Positions 1-9,300 of a DNA stretch of 32,589 bases are shown one piece after another. This stretch comes from Succinatimonas sp. UBA6849 (GTDB lineage: Bacteria > Pseudomonadota > Gammaproteobacteria > Enterobacterales > Succinivibrionaceae), in the NCBI GenBank assembly GCA_002449335.1, contig DKDL01000072.1, positions 38,182 to 70,770 of the forward strand, written 5' to 3'. Made by a program: the position numbers and the translations under genes. The notes beneath the pieces are model-generated. The model had not been told where the DNA came from. It did no database searches and was given only the letters and a program-made list of their open reading frames with translations. Position 1 is the first letter of the stretch. Every line of letters begins with the position of its first letter.

Positions 1-1
1 T

Positions 2-889
2 CTCCCATACAAATCAACAGTTCCTGGTGTAATGCATGCCTGCGGTCATGACAGCCACGCTGCCACAATCTTAGGAGCTGCTTTACTTTTAAAAGAGCAT
101 GAATCTGAATTAAAAGGTAAAGTAAGAGTTATCTTCCAGCCAGCAGAAGAAGCTCCAGGTGGAGCTGGTACCGTAATTAAAGCTGGTGGTTTAAAAGGTG
201 TTAAAGCTATCTTTGGTATTCACTCATCATCTTTATTTGATGTTGGTACTCTAGGTATTAGCGCAGGTCCAAACCATGCAGCTGTTGAGAAATTTAAGAT
301 TGTCTTTACAGGCAAAGGTACCCATGCTGCACAACCTCAGCAAGGTAATGATGCCATTATCATTGGTACTAACTTTGTAAATGCAGCTCAATCTATCGTT
401 TCAAGAAACATTGACGCAAGCCATGCTGTAGTAGTTTCAATCACTCATTTTGAAGCTGGTACTACTTGGAACGTAATTCCTGAAACCGTTCTTTTAGAAG
501 GTACTATTAGAACCTACACCAAAGAGGATAGACAGATAGCTAAATCTCGCCTAGAAGAAATCGCCAAAGGCATAGCTACAACCTTTAATGCTAAGGTTGA
601 TTTTGAGTGGTTAGTAGAGTTGCCTGCAACCATCAACGATGGTCCATTATCAGATTTTGCTAAAGAGGTTGCTCTAAAAGAAGGCTTTAAGGTAGAACCA
701 AATCCTAAGTCCTTAGGTGGTGAGGACTTCTCTTTATACCAAGAGGTGATCCCTGGTTCATTTATCATGATTGGTACAGGTGCTAGCTACCCTAACCACA
801 ATCCTAACTTTAAGGTTGATCCTAGAGCTATCTACCCTGCTGCTCAATATGTAGCAAAACTAGCTACTACTTATTTGGAGAAAAACTAA
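2..889 (+). CDS. M20-family amidohydrolase (N-acyl-amino-acid/hippurate hydrolase type), 5'-truncated by the window edge
   Basis: This is a zinc-type metallohydrolase of the M20D family, whose members cleave N-acyl groups from amino acids in the cytosol. The reading frame is open to base 2 and continues upstream of the window, so the ATG at 32 is an internal Met inside the family motif MHACGHD (metal-binding Cys/His region). Further on I see the conserved AEEAPGGA acidic motif near 149-172, the dimerisation domain, and the C-terminal GGEDFSLYQ motif near 715-740. The stop is 2 bp before the ATG of metN, so it is the first visible gene of a unit with metN, metI and a metQ-like gene. That coupling suggests hydrolysis of an imported N-acylated or otherwise modified amino acid, possibly a methionine derivative (inference). 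The family call is firm; the substrate is unknown. Confidence 0.9.
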   Translation, partial: LPYKSTVPGVMHACGHDSHAATILGAALLLKEHESELKGKVRVIFQPAEEAPGGAGTVIKAGGLKGVKAIFGIHSSSLFDVGTLGISAGPNHAAVEKFKIVFTGKGTHAAQPQQGNDAIIIGTNFVNAAQSIVSRNIDASHAVVVSITHFEAGTTWNVIPETVLLEGTIRTYTKEDRQIAKSRLEEIAKGIATTFNAKVDFEWLVELPATINDGPLSDFAKEVALKEGFKVEPNPKSLGGEDFSLYQEVIPGSFIMIGTGASYPNHNPNFKVDPRAIYPAAQYVAKLATTYLEKN

Positions 890-891
890 AA

Positions 892-1956
892 ATGAGTGAT
901 GTAACTAGTAACACAGTAGAGAGCGACAAAACTATTATTAGTTTTGAGAACTTATCTAAACGCTACGAAAAGAAAGGTCAGACCTTTGTAGCTTTAGATA
1001 CTGTAACCTTTAAAGTAAACAAAGGTGATGTTTACGGTTTAATCGGTTTTTCTGGTGCTGGTAAATCTACCCTTTTACGTATGGTAAATGCACTTGAGAC
1101 TCCAACAGAAGGTAAGGTATTTGTAAAGGGTGTTGATTTAACCACTCTAAAAGAAGGTCAGCTACGTGAAGTTCGTAAGAACATCGGTATGATCTTCCAA
1201 GAGTTCAACCTATTAGAGACCAAGACTGTCTTTGATAATATTGCAATTCCTTTAGTGCTAAGGCATGAGAATAAGCAAAAGATTAAATCTCGTGTTGAAG
1301 AACTATTAAAATTCGTAGGACTTGAGGATAAGGCAAAGGCTCTACCAGGAGAACTTTCAGGTGGTCAAAAACAGCGTGTCGGTATTGCAAGAGCTCTTGC
1401 AACTGAGCCTGAAATCTTACTTTGCGATGAGGCAACTTCAGCACTTGATCCAGATACCACAGAATCAATTCTTAATTTGCTCTCAAGAGTCAACAAAGAG
1501 CTTAACGTAACCATTCTTTTTGTTACCCACACCATCAGAGTTGTACAAAAGCTCTGCAATAAAGTAGCTATTTTAGAGCATGGTAAATTAGTTGAGAACG
1601 GTACTGTAATTGATGTGTTCTCAAAGCCAAAGAGCACTATTGCAAAACGTTTTGTTGAAACAGTTATTCCAAGCAAGATCCCTGAGAGTATTGTTGCAGA
1701 GCTAAAGAAATATGAAGGTAACTATAAAGTTATCAGAATTTTCTTCCACGCAGAACATGCAACCGATGATGTAATTTGGCAGATCAACGCAAAAATTGGT
1801 GTTCATACCAACGTTATGTTCGCATCTGTTACTGAATTGCAAGGTCTTGTGTTATCAATTGTTACCCTGCAGTTAACCGGCAACGAAGAAGACTTTAAAA
1901 AGGTTGAGGATTACATTAACTCTCATGGCATCGCTTTTGAGGAGGTACCAGTATGA
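892..1956 (+). CDS. metN: Methionine-type ABC transporter ATP-binding protein
   Basis: This is the ATPase of a MetNIQ-type importer, which works at the inner face of the cytoplasmic membrane. At 354 aa it is close to the usual MetN length. Walker A GFSGAGKST lies at residues 52-60, Q-loop Gln103, the ABC signature LSGGQ at 155-159, Walker B ILLCDE at 175-180 and the switch His at 213. Residues about 270-354 correspond to the C-terminal NIL domain that in known MetN proteins binds methionine and mediates transinhibition. The ATG follows the amidohydrolase stop by 2 bp, with GGAG at 877-880. It overlaps metI by 4 bp (ATGA), indicating translational coupling. The substrate could be methionine or a related compound; the linked amidohydrolase leaves that open. 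Confidence 0.93.
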   Translation: MSDVTSNTVESDKTIISFENLSKRYEKKGQTFVALDTVTFKVNKGDVYGLIGFSGAGKSTLLRMVNALETPTEGKVFVKGVDLTTLKEGQLREVRKNIGMIFQEFNLLETKTVFDNIAIPLVLRHENKQKIKSRVEELLKFVGLEDKAKALPGELSGGQKQRVGIARALATEPEILLCDEATSALDPDTTESILNLLSRVNKELNVTILFVTHTIRVVQKLCNKVAILEHGKLVENGTVIDVFSKPKSTIAKRFVETVIPSKIPESIVAELKKYEGNYKVIRIFFHAEHATDDVIWQINAKIGVHTNVMFASVTELQGLVLSIVTLQLTGNEEDFKKVEDYINSHGIAFEEVPV

Positions 1957-2627
1957 TAGATGCATTCTTTAAATCTCTTGATGTAACAGAGTCTCAGTTA
2001 ATTGACTGCGCAAATCAGACTTTATACATGGTATTCGTATCCTTAATTCTAGGATCACTAATTGGCATTATCTTAGCCCTAATTTTAGTGCTCTCAAGAA
2101 AAGGCGGTATTAAAGAGAACAAGTACGTTTTCTTTACTGTAAATACCTTTATCAATATCGTGCGTTCAATACCATTTATTATTCTTTTGGTATTTATTCT
2201 GCCTGTAACTAAGGCAATTGTAGGTACACGTATTGGTACTACAGCAGCATTGGTTCCTTTAACCTTCTTTATTGCCCCATATTTGGCAAGACTGTTTGAG
2301 AACAGCTTACTAGAGGTAAACCACGGCATTATTGAAGCTGCAAAAGCAATGGGAGCTAATACTTTCCAGATCATCATCCATTTCTGGCTACCAGAAGCTA
2401 AAGGCTCACTAATTCTCTCAACTACCATTGGTACTATCGGTCTGTTAGGTGCAACCGCAATGGCTGGTGTAATCGGCGGTGGTGGTGTAGGTGATCTTGC
2501 ATTAACCTACGGCTATCAGAGAATGAACTTCCCATTGATGTTATTTACCGTAATTGTATTGATTGTCTTTGTGCAGATCATTCAGAGTATTGGTAATTAC
2601 TTTGCTGCAAAAGCAAGAAAACATTAA
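1953..2627 (+). CDS. metI: Methionine-type ABC transporter permease
   Basis: This is a 224-residue integral membrane permease with about five hydrophobic segments. It carries the motif NIVRSIPFIILL typical of MetI and a clear EAA loop (EAAKAMGANTFQ) around residues 128-139 that docks on the ATPase. The later GATAMAGVIGGGGVGDLA stretch is also characteristic of the family. The ATG overlaps the metN stop (ATGA), and the next gene, for the binding protein, follows after 47 bp. The three genes encode a complete importer. Length and motif order are normal, and I see no sign of disruption. Confidence 0.93.
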   Translation: MIDAFFKSLDVTESQLIDCANQTLYMVFVSLILGSLIGIILALILVLSRKGGIKENKYVFFTVNTFINIVRSIPFIILLVFILPVTKAIVGTRIGTTAALVPLTFFIAPYLARLFENSLLEVNHGIIEAAKAMGANTFQIIIHFWLPEAKGSLILSTTIGTIGLLGATAMAGVIGGGGVGDLALTYGYQRMNFPLMLFTVIVLIVFVQIIQSIGNYFAAKARKH

Positions 2628-2674
2628 CAGTGATTTTTACAAACAAGTTTCAGTCAAATTAAGGAAAAATTATT

Positions 2675-3499
2675 ATGAAGAAATTATCATTAACCTTACT
2701 TGCAGCATTAGTTGCAACTTCAATCTCAGCAAACAGCGCATTTGCTTTTGATAAGGATCATTCAACCTTAGTATTCAGTAAGTCACAGGGTCCTTACTCA
2801 GAGTTATTCATCAGTGGTATTCAGCCAATCTTAGAGAAGGAAGGCTATACTGTTAAGGGTGTTGATGTATCAGACTTATTACAGGCTGATATCGCTTTAA
2901 ACGAGGGTGAGGTTGATTTCAACGTTGAGCAGCACACTGCTTACATGCAGAACTTCAACAAGTCTCAGGATGGTCATTTAGCTGCTATTACCCCAATTCC
3001 TACAGTACTAGCAGGTGTATATCCTGGTTCTAAGAACGATTTATCAAAAGTTGAAGACGGTGATGTTGTAGCTGTTCCAAATGATGCATCTAACACCGCT
3101 CGTGCCTACAATATTTTAGAGAAGATCGGTTGGATTAAGCTTGATCCAAACATCGATAAGACTAAGGCAACTCAGAACAACATTATTGAAAACCCACACA
3201 AGTTAAAGTTTGTTGAGATGCACTCAATGAGTATTCCTGCTGTAGCAACTGACTTTGCTTATGTAGTAATTACAGGTTCTGTTGTTTACAACGCAAAAGT
3301 TGATCCTAAGACAAAGTTAGCAGAAGAGACTATTGCTCCACACTTACTTTTACAGGTTGTTGTTCAGGATAAGTACAAAGACAGCATTTGGGCTAACGAC
3401 ATCAAAGATGCTTATCAGTCAAAGGAATTTAAGGAGTACTTAGATAAGAATAACGACGGCTTATGGTTCGTACCTGATTATTCTAAAGAAGCTAAGTAA
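2675..3499 (+). CDS. metQ: MetQ/NlpA-family substrate-binding protein with a non-lipoprotein signal peptide
   Basis: This is the periplasmic binding protein of the MetNIQ-type importer, 274 aa. The N terminus is a Sec signal peptide (MKKLSLTLLAALVATSISAN onward) with a probable signal peptidase I site after Ala-Phe-Ala at residue 24. There is no lipobox cysteine, whereas most MetQ proteins are lipoproteins. The mature part has the family features: FSKSQGPYSEL, then DVSDLLQADIALNEGEVDFNVEQHTAYM, and the segment VVAVPNDASNTARAYNILE. The ribosome site AAGGAA stands 9 bp before the ATG. The gene ends the unit and is followed at 3531 by a strong terminator. The family is clear; the ligand (L- or D-methionine, a dipeptide or a derivative) cannot be told from sequence. 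Confidence 0.9.
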   Translation: MKKLSLTLLAALVATSISANSAFAFDKDHSTLVFSKSQGPYSELFISGIQPILEKEGYTVKGVDVSDLLQADIALNEGEVDFNVEQHTAYMQNFNKSQDGHLAAITPIPTVLAGVYPGSKNDLSKVEDGDVVAVPNDASNTARAYNILEKIGWIKLDPNIDKTKATQNNIIENPHKLKFVEMHSMSIPAVATDFAYVVITGSVVYNAKVDPKTKLAEETIAPHLLLQVVVQDKYKDSIWANDIKDAYQSKEFKEYLDKNNDGLWFVPDYSKEAK

Positions 3500-3530
3500 T
3501 TGTTAAACTTGCTTTAAGACAGAACCTATT

Positions 3531-3560
3531 AAAAAGCTGTACATCTTAGTACAGCTTTTT
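3531..3560. terminator. Bidirectional rho-independent terminator between metQ and kdsA
   Basis: A perfect 12-bp stem (3531-3542 with 3549-3560) encloses a 6-nt loop, with A-runs on one side and T-runs on the other. It works symmetrically, so it can terminate both metQ (plus) and kdsA (minus), which converge here. Confidence 0.9.
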
Positions 3561-3603
3561 GTTTATCAGAAATTGTTTGAGATAACTAAATTGCTTTTAA
3601 GAG

Positions 3604-4458
3604 CTATTTTGAGGTATCTAGTGGCTCAAATGATTTTACTAAATCGTCGATAGCCTTACACTGAGCTAAGAATGGCTCTAACTTATCTAATGGTAATGCA
3701 GAAGGACCATCGCATTTTGCCTTGTCTGGATTTGGATGAGACTCTAAGAATAGACCACCAATGCCTACAGCCATACCTGCACGAGCAAGATCAGTAACCT
3801 GTGCACGACGACCACCTGAAGCTGCACCAGTGCTATCTCTGCACTGTAATGAATGAGTTACGTCAAAGATAACAGGATAATTACCGCATACCTGTTTCAT
3901 AACGCCAAAACCTAACATATCAACCACAAGATTGTCATATCCAAAGCATGTGCCACGGTCACACAGTAATAAATTGCTGTTACCGCATTCTTCAAACTTT
4001 TTAGTGATGTTTACCATCTGTCCTGGAGATAAGAACTGAGGCTTTTTAATATTGATAACCTTACCAGTCTTTGCCATTGCATTTACAAGATCAGTCTGTC
4101 TTGCTAAAAAAGCAGGGATCTGCAAAACGTCTGCAACTTCAGCTACAACAGGAGCCTGTTCTTTTTCATGAACATCAGTAATTACAGGTACATTGAAAGT
4201 CTTTTTAATTTCTTCAAAGATCTTCATGCCCTCGTCTAGACCTGGTCCACGGTATGAGTAGATAGAAGAACGGTTAGCTTTATCAAAGCTTGCTTTAAAT
4301 ACATAAGGAATGTGTAGCTTTTGAGTTACTTTTACATAATGCTCGCAGATCTGCATTGCAAGATCACGACTTTCAAGCACATTCATACCACCAAAGAGTA
4401 CGAATTTACCTGAATTTGAAACTTCAATATCACCTATTTTGATAACTTTATCTACCAT
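3604..4458 (-). CDS. kdsA: 3-deoxy-8-phosphooctulonate synthase (KDO-8-P synthase)
   Basis: This enzyme condenses phosphoenolpyruvate with D-arabinose 5-phosphate to KDO-8-phosphate in the cytosol, a step in making the KDO of lipopolysaccharide. It shows organism-wide that the envelope is Gram-negative. The sequence is strongly E. coli-like: VLFGGMNVLESRDLA near residues 20-34, KASFDKANRSS, the CDRGTCFGYDNL segment, HSLQCRD, and CDGPSALPL near the end. Asn26 in GGMN replaces the metal-ligand Cys of metal-dependent homologues, so this is the metal-independent class. I chose the ATG at 4458, which gives 284 aa, the same as E. coli. A longer frame opens with TTG at 4512 but adds 18 unrelated residues. 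The ribosome site is weak. Confidence 0.96.
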   Translation of the reverse strand: MVDKVIKIGDIEVSNSGKFVLFGGMNVLESRDLAMQICEHYVKVTQKLHIPYVFKASFDKANRSSIYSYRGPGLDEGMKIFEEIKKTFNVPVITDVHEKEQAPVVAEVADVLQIPAFLARQTDLVNAMAKTGKVINIKKPQFLSPGQMVNITKKFEECGNSNLLLCDRGTCFGYDNLVVDMLGFGVMKQVCGNYPVIFDVTHSLQCRDSTGAASGGRRAQVTDLARAGMAVGIGGLFLESHPNPDKAKCDGPSALPLDKLEPFLAQCKAIDDLVKSFEPLDTSK

Positions 4459-4500
4459 ACAACACTCACTTGATTTTGCTTTTATAAGACTAAAAACAGT

Positions 4501-4573
4501 CTGTAGCTTCAATAAATCTACAGCTTCAATAAATTTGATAACTTGATTTTGTAAATTTGATAACTGATTTTAT
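4501..4573. repeat. Two short tandem repeats upstream of kdsA (17 bp x2, then 22 bp x~2)
   Basis: A 17-bp unit (ctgtagcttcaataaat) at 4501-4517 repeats at 4518-4534 with two differences. It runs into a second unit of about 22 bp starting aaatttgataact at 4531 and again at 4553. These lie in the presumed 5' region of kdsA; no function is evident. Confidence 0.85.
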
Positions 4574-4659
4574 CAAGACCAAAACTGTTTTAAAACAATT
4601 TGTTTTGTCGGATGTGACTTATAGGATATTACTTGTAGATAAGCCTGCAAAGATCAACC

Positions 4660-4706
4660 TTACAGGCTTAATAGCTTACAGGCTTAATAGCTTACAGTCT
4701 TAATAG
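4660..4706. repeat. 16-bp tandem repeat, 2.9 copies, downstream of bcsZ
   Basis: The unit ttacaggcttaatagc occurs exactly at 4660-4675 and 4676-4691, with a partial third copy at 4692-4706. The first copy can also pair loosely with aagcctg at 4641-4647. It lies 36 bp past the bcsZ stop, where a terminator would be expected, but no classical one is seen. Confidence 0.9.
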
Positions 4707-4741
4707 AATGAGTTGAGAGCTATTAACTTATACACACTTTT

Positions 4742-5785
4742 CTAGTTCTGATCTTTATAAGCTAAATAAGCTAATAAATTCAAACTTGCGTTGTAGTAGT
4801 CCTCAGCATTAGCAATGTTAGGCTCCATGATAGGATTACCCATCACCAAATCACGAACAGCCTTAAGACCTGAACTCATATTGTATGAGGCTGTCTCCCC
4901 TGTTGATACATTCACCCAGGCAGGTGTACTGTATTCAGGAAATTTAGAGAACCATTCACGCCAAACGTTAAGCTCTTGAGCGTTTTTATTTTCCCAGTAC
5001 AGGTATAAAGGCACTCTAATAGCATCATAGCTAGAACGAGCTGGCCATTGCTCAGCAGGGATCATCTCATCTGTAGGGGTTAACTTAATCCAGTCTGGAG
5101 CTAGTTTTACTCTCTGATTTTTTAAATCAAAGAGCATTTTTTTGCCATCATTTAATAAATCATAAAACTGCTTTAAATGGGTTTTAGTGTAAATATTAGA
5201 GAGCGCAGGATAGATAAAATAGCTAGGATTGATGATCACATAGTTATCATAATAAAAACCGTTTACAGCAGGAATAATTACATTATAGGAGCCGTATTTG
5301 GTTAAAGTTAAAGCCATGATATGCATACACAGGCTTTCAGCTTTTTTGGCGTAGTCTTTATTCTTCCACTTGTCAGCAGCTTTAAATAAGGCATTAGCGA
5401 TCATAAGATCACCATCGGTTGCATTATTCTTATCAGCTACTGGGTCGCCACCGTCTCGTTTGTAGGCCCAGAAGAATAAACCTGTCTTTTTGTCATAAAG
5501 ATTGGCATAAGACCAGTTTAAGATCTTATCGAAGCTGTCTTTATCATTGTAGGCTACAGCAAACATCAAACCATAACTCTGACCTTCTGAATGGGTCATG
5601 TTATTGTTGCCAGTGTCAATTACTGCGCCTTCATCGCTTAAATACTTTGCTTTGTAATCATCCCATGCATTAGCTTGTACAGCTTGTGCTGACAAAGCTA
5701 AAATTACACAAGCACCCTTTAAACAGAACTGCTTAAACCAGTCCTTTTTAAATAGTGATCTTGTTGTAAAGTAACTTATTTTCAT
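4742..5785 (-). CDS. bcsZ: Cellulose-synthesis-associated endo-beta-1,4-glucanase, glycoside hydrolase family 8
   Basis: This is a periplasmic GH8 endoglucanase that trims glucan chains and is needed for normal cellulose export in known bcs systems. It has 347 aa, starting with an N-terminal basic region and a hydrophobic signal with a likely cleavage after Ala40 (QANA-W). The catalytic acid is Glu67 in the motif SEGQSYGLM, the conserved ATDGD motif lies at 122-126, and the catalytic base is Asp254 in SSYDAIRVPLY. All key residues are present. It sits at the end of the cluster, 142 bp after bcsD, with a hairpin at the bcsD stop, so it may have its own promoter: a TATAAT box lies at 5832-5837 on the minus strand, without a good -35. 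Confidence 0.95.
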   Translation of the reverse strand: MKISYFTTRSLFKKDWFKQFCLKGACVILALSAQAVQANAWDDYKAKYLSDEGAVIDTGNNNMTHSEGQSYGLMFAVAYNDKDSFDKILNWSYANLYDKKTGLFFWAYKRDGGDPVADKNNATDGDLMIANALFKAADKWKNKDYAKKAESLCMHIMALTLTKYGSYNVIIPAVNGFYYDNYVIINPSYFIYPALSNIYTKTHLKQFYDLLNDGKKMLFDLKNQRVKLAPDWIKLTPTDEMIPAEQWPARSSYDAIRVPLYLYWENKNAQELNVWREWFSKFPEYSTPAWVNVSTGETASYNMSSGLKAVRDLVMGNPIMEPNIANAEDYYNASLNLLAYLAYKDQN

Positions 5786-5906
5786 TGTTCGCCCTAGTTT
5801 GACTTGTCTTAAAGTTTTTTAGTACATTTTTATTATAATTGTCGTGAAGAACTAATATACGAAAGTTTAAGTCAAATTTATTCAAACTTCATCACATTTT
5901 AAAGTT

Positions 5907-5928
5907 GTCTTATGACAATTCATAAGAC
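5907..5928 (-). terminator. Hairpin at the bcsD stop codon, possible weak terminator or processing site
   Basis: A perfect 8-bp stem (5907-5914 with 5921-5928, loop acaatt) begins at the last base of the bcsD stop codon. The following minus-strand sequence is AACTTTAAAA, a poor U-tract. It could reduce or stabilise transcript between bcsD and bcsZ. Confidence 0.45.
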
Positions 5929-6374
5929 TAAGCTTTCAAAGACAGAACCACTTCCTGTGCCTTTAAAGAACTTACAGCACAATTTAATGCAGCAGGAGCT
6001 CCTGTTTGCTTGAACCAGCCGTTATACAAGCCACATAAAAATACAGAGAATAGCTCTAAAAAGTTATCAGCATAACTTTTATCAGAGCATTCTGGTAACT
6101 GTCTATGAGAAATTTCTAGGTGGTCACCACCATCAGATAAAGTTACGACACCAAAACCTAAATATTCTAGGATATCGTTCATCTCAAGATTTAAACGAGA
6201 TAATGAATCTGTAACATGAACAGGATAGGCATCAGACATTTTCAATCCTGCTTCATAGATAAAATCACAAACATCGTTCTTACTTGCATTAGCTTCCATC
6301 ATTTTCATAATAATGGAAACTAAATCTAAAAAGCCTTTAGATGATGCTCTATTATCTTGGAAAAACCTGCTCAT
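5928..6374 (-). CDS. bcsD: Cellulose synthase subunit D
   Basis: BcsD forms periplasmic octameric rings that help crystallise glucan chains in type I cellulose systems. This 148-aa protein lacks a signal peptide, as known BcsD proteins do. From memory, the middle resembles Komagataeibacter BcsD. The pattern SLSRLNLEMNDILEYLGFG, then a hydrophobic strand, an acidic/His-Leu-Pro motif (ISHRQLPE) and LCGLYNGWF matches the family's IHxLQIELNxLL...WGxVxL...HEDLP...LEGLYGRW. The start is set by AGGAGG at 6382-6387, 7 bp upstream and lying inside the last codons of bcsC. The start codon directly abuts the bcsC stop (TAA ATG), indicating tight coupling. Identification is good though the family is divergent. 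Confidence 0.85.
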   Translation of the reverse strand: MSRFFQDNRASSKGFLDLVSIIMKMMEANASKNDVCDFIYEAGLKMSDAYPVHVTDSLSRLNLEMNDILEYLGFGVVTLSDGGDHLEISHRQLPECSDKSYADNFLELFSVFLCGLYNGWFKQTGAPAALNCAVSSLKAQEVVLSLKA

Positions 6375-9300
6375 TTAATGGCCTCCTAGGACTGATTTAA
6401 TATAGAGCATTTCATACATTTCGTTGTAATCGCCAAAGGTATTGTAATTTACAGAACCACCTACCACTAAATCGTCTAACAAGTAGTAATCAAGATTTAA
6501 CTTAGCAGAACCTCCAATACCGCTTTCACTCTTAGAAGGGAATCTTGAGTATGGAGCAAGTCCTAAGTCATTGAGCATATTCAGATCTTGCTGATACTGC
6601 TTGTTAGTTGGGAAGTAATCCTCTTCATTTTCCTTATATGACTGATAACCTAAAGCAATATTTGCTGTGAACTTAAGATCATCAGTTCTCTTCATATAAG
6701 TGAAAGGAATTGAGGCAATATAGTAGTTCTGAGGGCTGAAATAACCGCCATGACCTAAGGTAAAGTGGTTCTCATTATGAGAGTAGTTGTCATATGATAA
6801 TGATAAACCTACAGTCATATCCTCATACATAGTTGGCTTGAATGGATGTACATATAAAGTACTCTTTAAGCCATAGCTTGAATTAGATAAAACGTTCTTA
6901 CCTAAGTATCTGTAGGCATTAGCTTCAACAGATGAACCTATAAAACCGTCATCATAGGCATATTCTATAGAGCCACCGTTTTTAGTAACACCGCCCCAGT
7001 AAGTGCCTGACATTCTATCCTCATATCCAAAATAGGATAATAAAGAATCAGTCATAGCTCTTCTCTCGCCCTTAAAGCGCAACTCGCTGTAGGCGCTCAA
7101 TGGGATCTTAAAGTAAGCTCCACCGACAACAGTAGTACCATCCTTGCCCACTGGGGTAACACCAAAGTCTAACTTGTAGCTGTCATCAGATAAGGCAGCA
7201 GCAAAACCTACACCTGTGCTTCTCTTTGCCTTAGCATCAGCCATGACAGCATTAGCAGATTGCAAGCTGTTAACAGCTTTCATGATGGCTCTTACATCTT
7301 TAAACTGAGCAAAATACTGCATCAGTCTCTGGCGACCTTCTGCTGACTGCAGAGAAAAATCTGCCGCATCTAACAGATCACCTGTCAGAAGTTTGGTTAC
7401 ATCAGCTTGATTTTTAAGTTTATCCAAACCATTTTGAACCATGAAGGCATTGATATTGCCAGCATCAGTTAGAGTTGAATAGGTCTCTTTTAAGGCGTTA
7501 ATTCTAGTTACTAGGTTTTGAACACCAACATTTAAAGCATTAGTTCCAAACTCGTTAGATGAAGATGGCAACACAGTACCTGCGCTAAAGCTATCCATTC
7601 TGGCTGTAAGATCTAACTTAGCACCGCCTAAAACAGGTGTTGAAACAGTTACAGGTACAGAAATTCCCTGTAACTTACTCATACCGTCTTCACCATCTTT
7701 CTGACGACCTTCAACTGATACTGTAGCTGTAGTCGCAACCTTATCCTTTAAGTCTCTAATCATGAAGTTAATTTCATTTAAAGCATCTCTCTTTTCTGTA
7801 GGAGACATGTTAAATGAATAAGCAACATTGGCTTTTTTATTTTCCCAAGGTAATGTAACCTTAGTCTTCATGATAGCTGATGAATTTGACTTATTGGCAA
7901 ATGGGTTATTAGGTGCTCTAGAGCTTGATGCTACTGATAAATCAGGATCTGCAGCATTATTGGCTGAAGCATAGTCGTAGCGACTGTCAATCATGCTTCG
8001 AGCCTTAGTTAATTTTTCAAGCGCATCTCTATAGTCTTTGTTCTTATTATCAATTCTTGCAAGTAATGTCAGAACCTTAGGATCATCTGTGTTCTGTAAC
8101 TTCATAGCAAGAACGGTAGCTGTGTCATAGTCCTCATTTGCTAATGAGGCATTGATAGCTCCCTGCAAAGCTTCCTGATTGTCAGGATTGTTGCTTAAGA
8201 CTTCGTCATAGAGTTTATATGACTCATTGTACATGCCATTATCCTGATAAATTCTGGCCATTGCCATTCTCAAAGCAGGATTATCAGGATCTTTAGTGAT
8301 TAGAGGGTAAATAACATCATAGGCATCAGCATAACGATTTAAATTACGCAGAGCATCAGCTTTTCTAATAGCATCGCCTGTATTTAGTTTCTCAATATCA
8401 GAGTAATTAGAGTTAGCAAGTAACTGTTTATTCTCTGTGAACATTCTTGCCTTATCTTCATTTCCTGTCTGATTGTAAACAGTAATTAAATCAGCATAGT
8501 CTGAGATGGAAGCATTGTCATCCATAGGTCTTGAAGCTACATCATCAGCTAAACTCAATGCCTTGGCACTGTCACCTGCTTTTAGGTATAAGAAAGCTAA
8601 ATGAGAGAGCTGAATATTAGATAATTTAGCCTCATTAAGATTCATCATGCGCAGAGTGTTTAAAGCTGCCTGAGTGTTACCAGTCTTTTCATACATCTCA
8701 ACCTGACTGAAAGTCCTGTTAACAGTAAGATCTTCTTTTAAAGCTCTAACTTGAGGTGTATCTTTTCTAATTCTTGAGGCAACATTGTCTGCCTGTGAGT
8801 ACTGTTTAAATTCACTTAATAAAGATGCAGCTGCTATTAGATCTTCGTAAGTTGCATTATCTCTTGTCAGATAGCTTATCTGAGATGAGACGCCAACCTC
8901 GTACCCCTGAAGTTTTAAGAGTCTGCCCAAATCATAGTGAAGCCATGAAGCTTTTGGATACTTGTTAAGGCCCTGCTGTAATACTTCAATAGCTCCTGAA
9001 ATATCACCTTGTGTTGCCTTTCTTTGAGCACTTTCTCTTATAGGAGGAATAGGATCAACATAAGCTTTTGATGCTGTAGCATTACGAATTTTATCTGCTA
9101 AAGATACAGGCATGGTTGCAAGTAATGCTTTAGCTTTTTCAGTCTTACCACTGTCTCTGTACAGATAGTACAGCATTTCGTTAGCACCAGCATTACTTGA
9201 ATCAGCTGCAAGTACCGTAGTAAGAGTAAGTTCTGCCTGAGCTGTTTTGCCCTGTTTTTTTAAGATGTCAGCTTTGGTAAGCAAAGCGCCTTCATCATAA

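Noticed and set aside
1283..1676. Frames overlapping metN on both strands
   Set aside because: They are shadows of the metN coding sequence, with no start signals or domains.
4459..4512. Longer KdsA with an 18-residue N-terminal extension from a TTG
   Set aside because: The extension has no match to KdsA, runs into the tandem repeats, and the ATG at 4458 gives the standard 284 aa.
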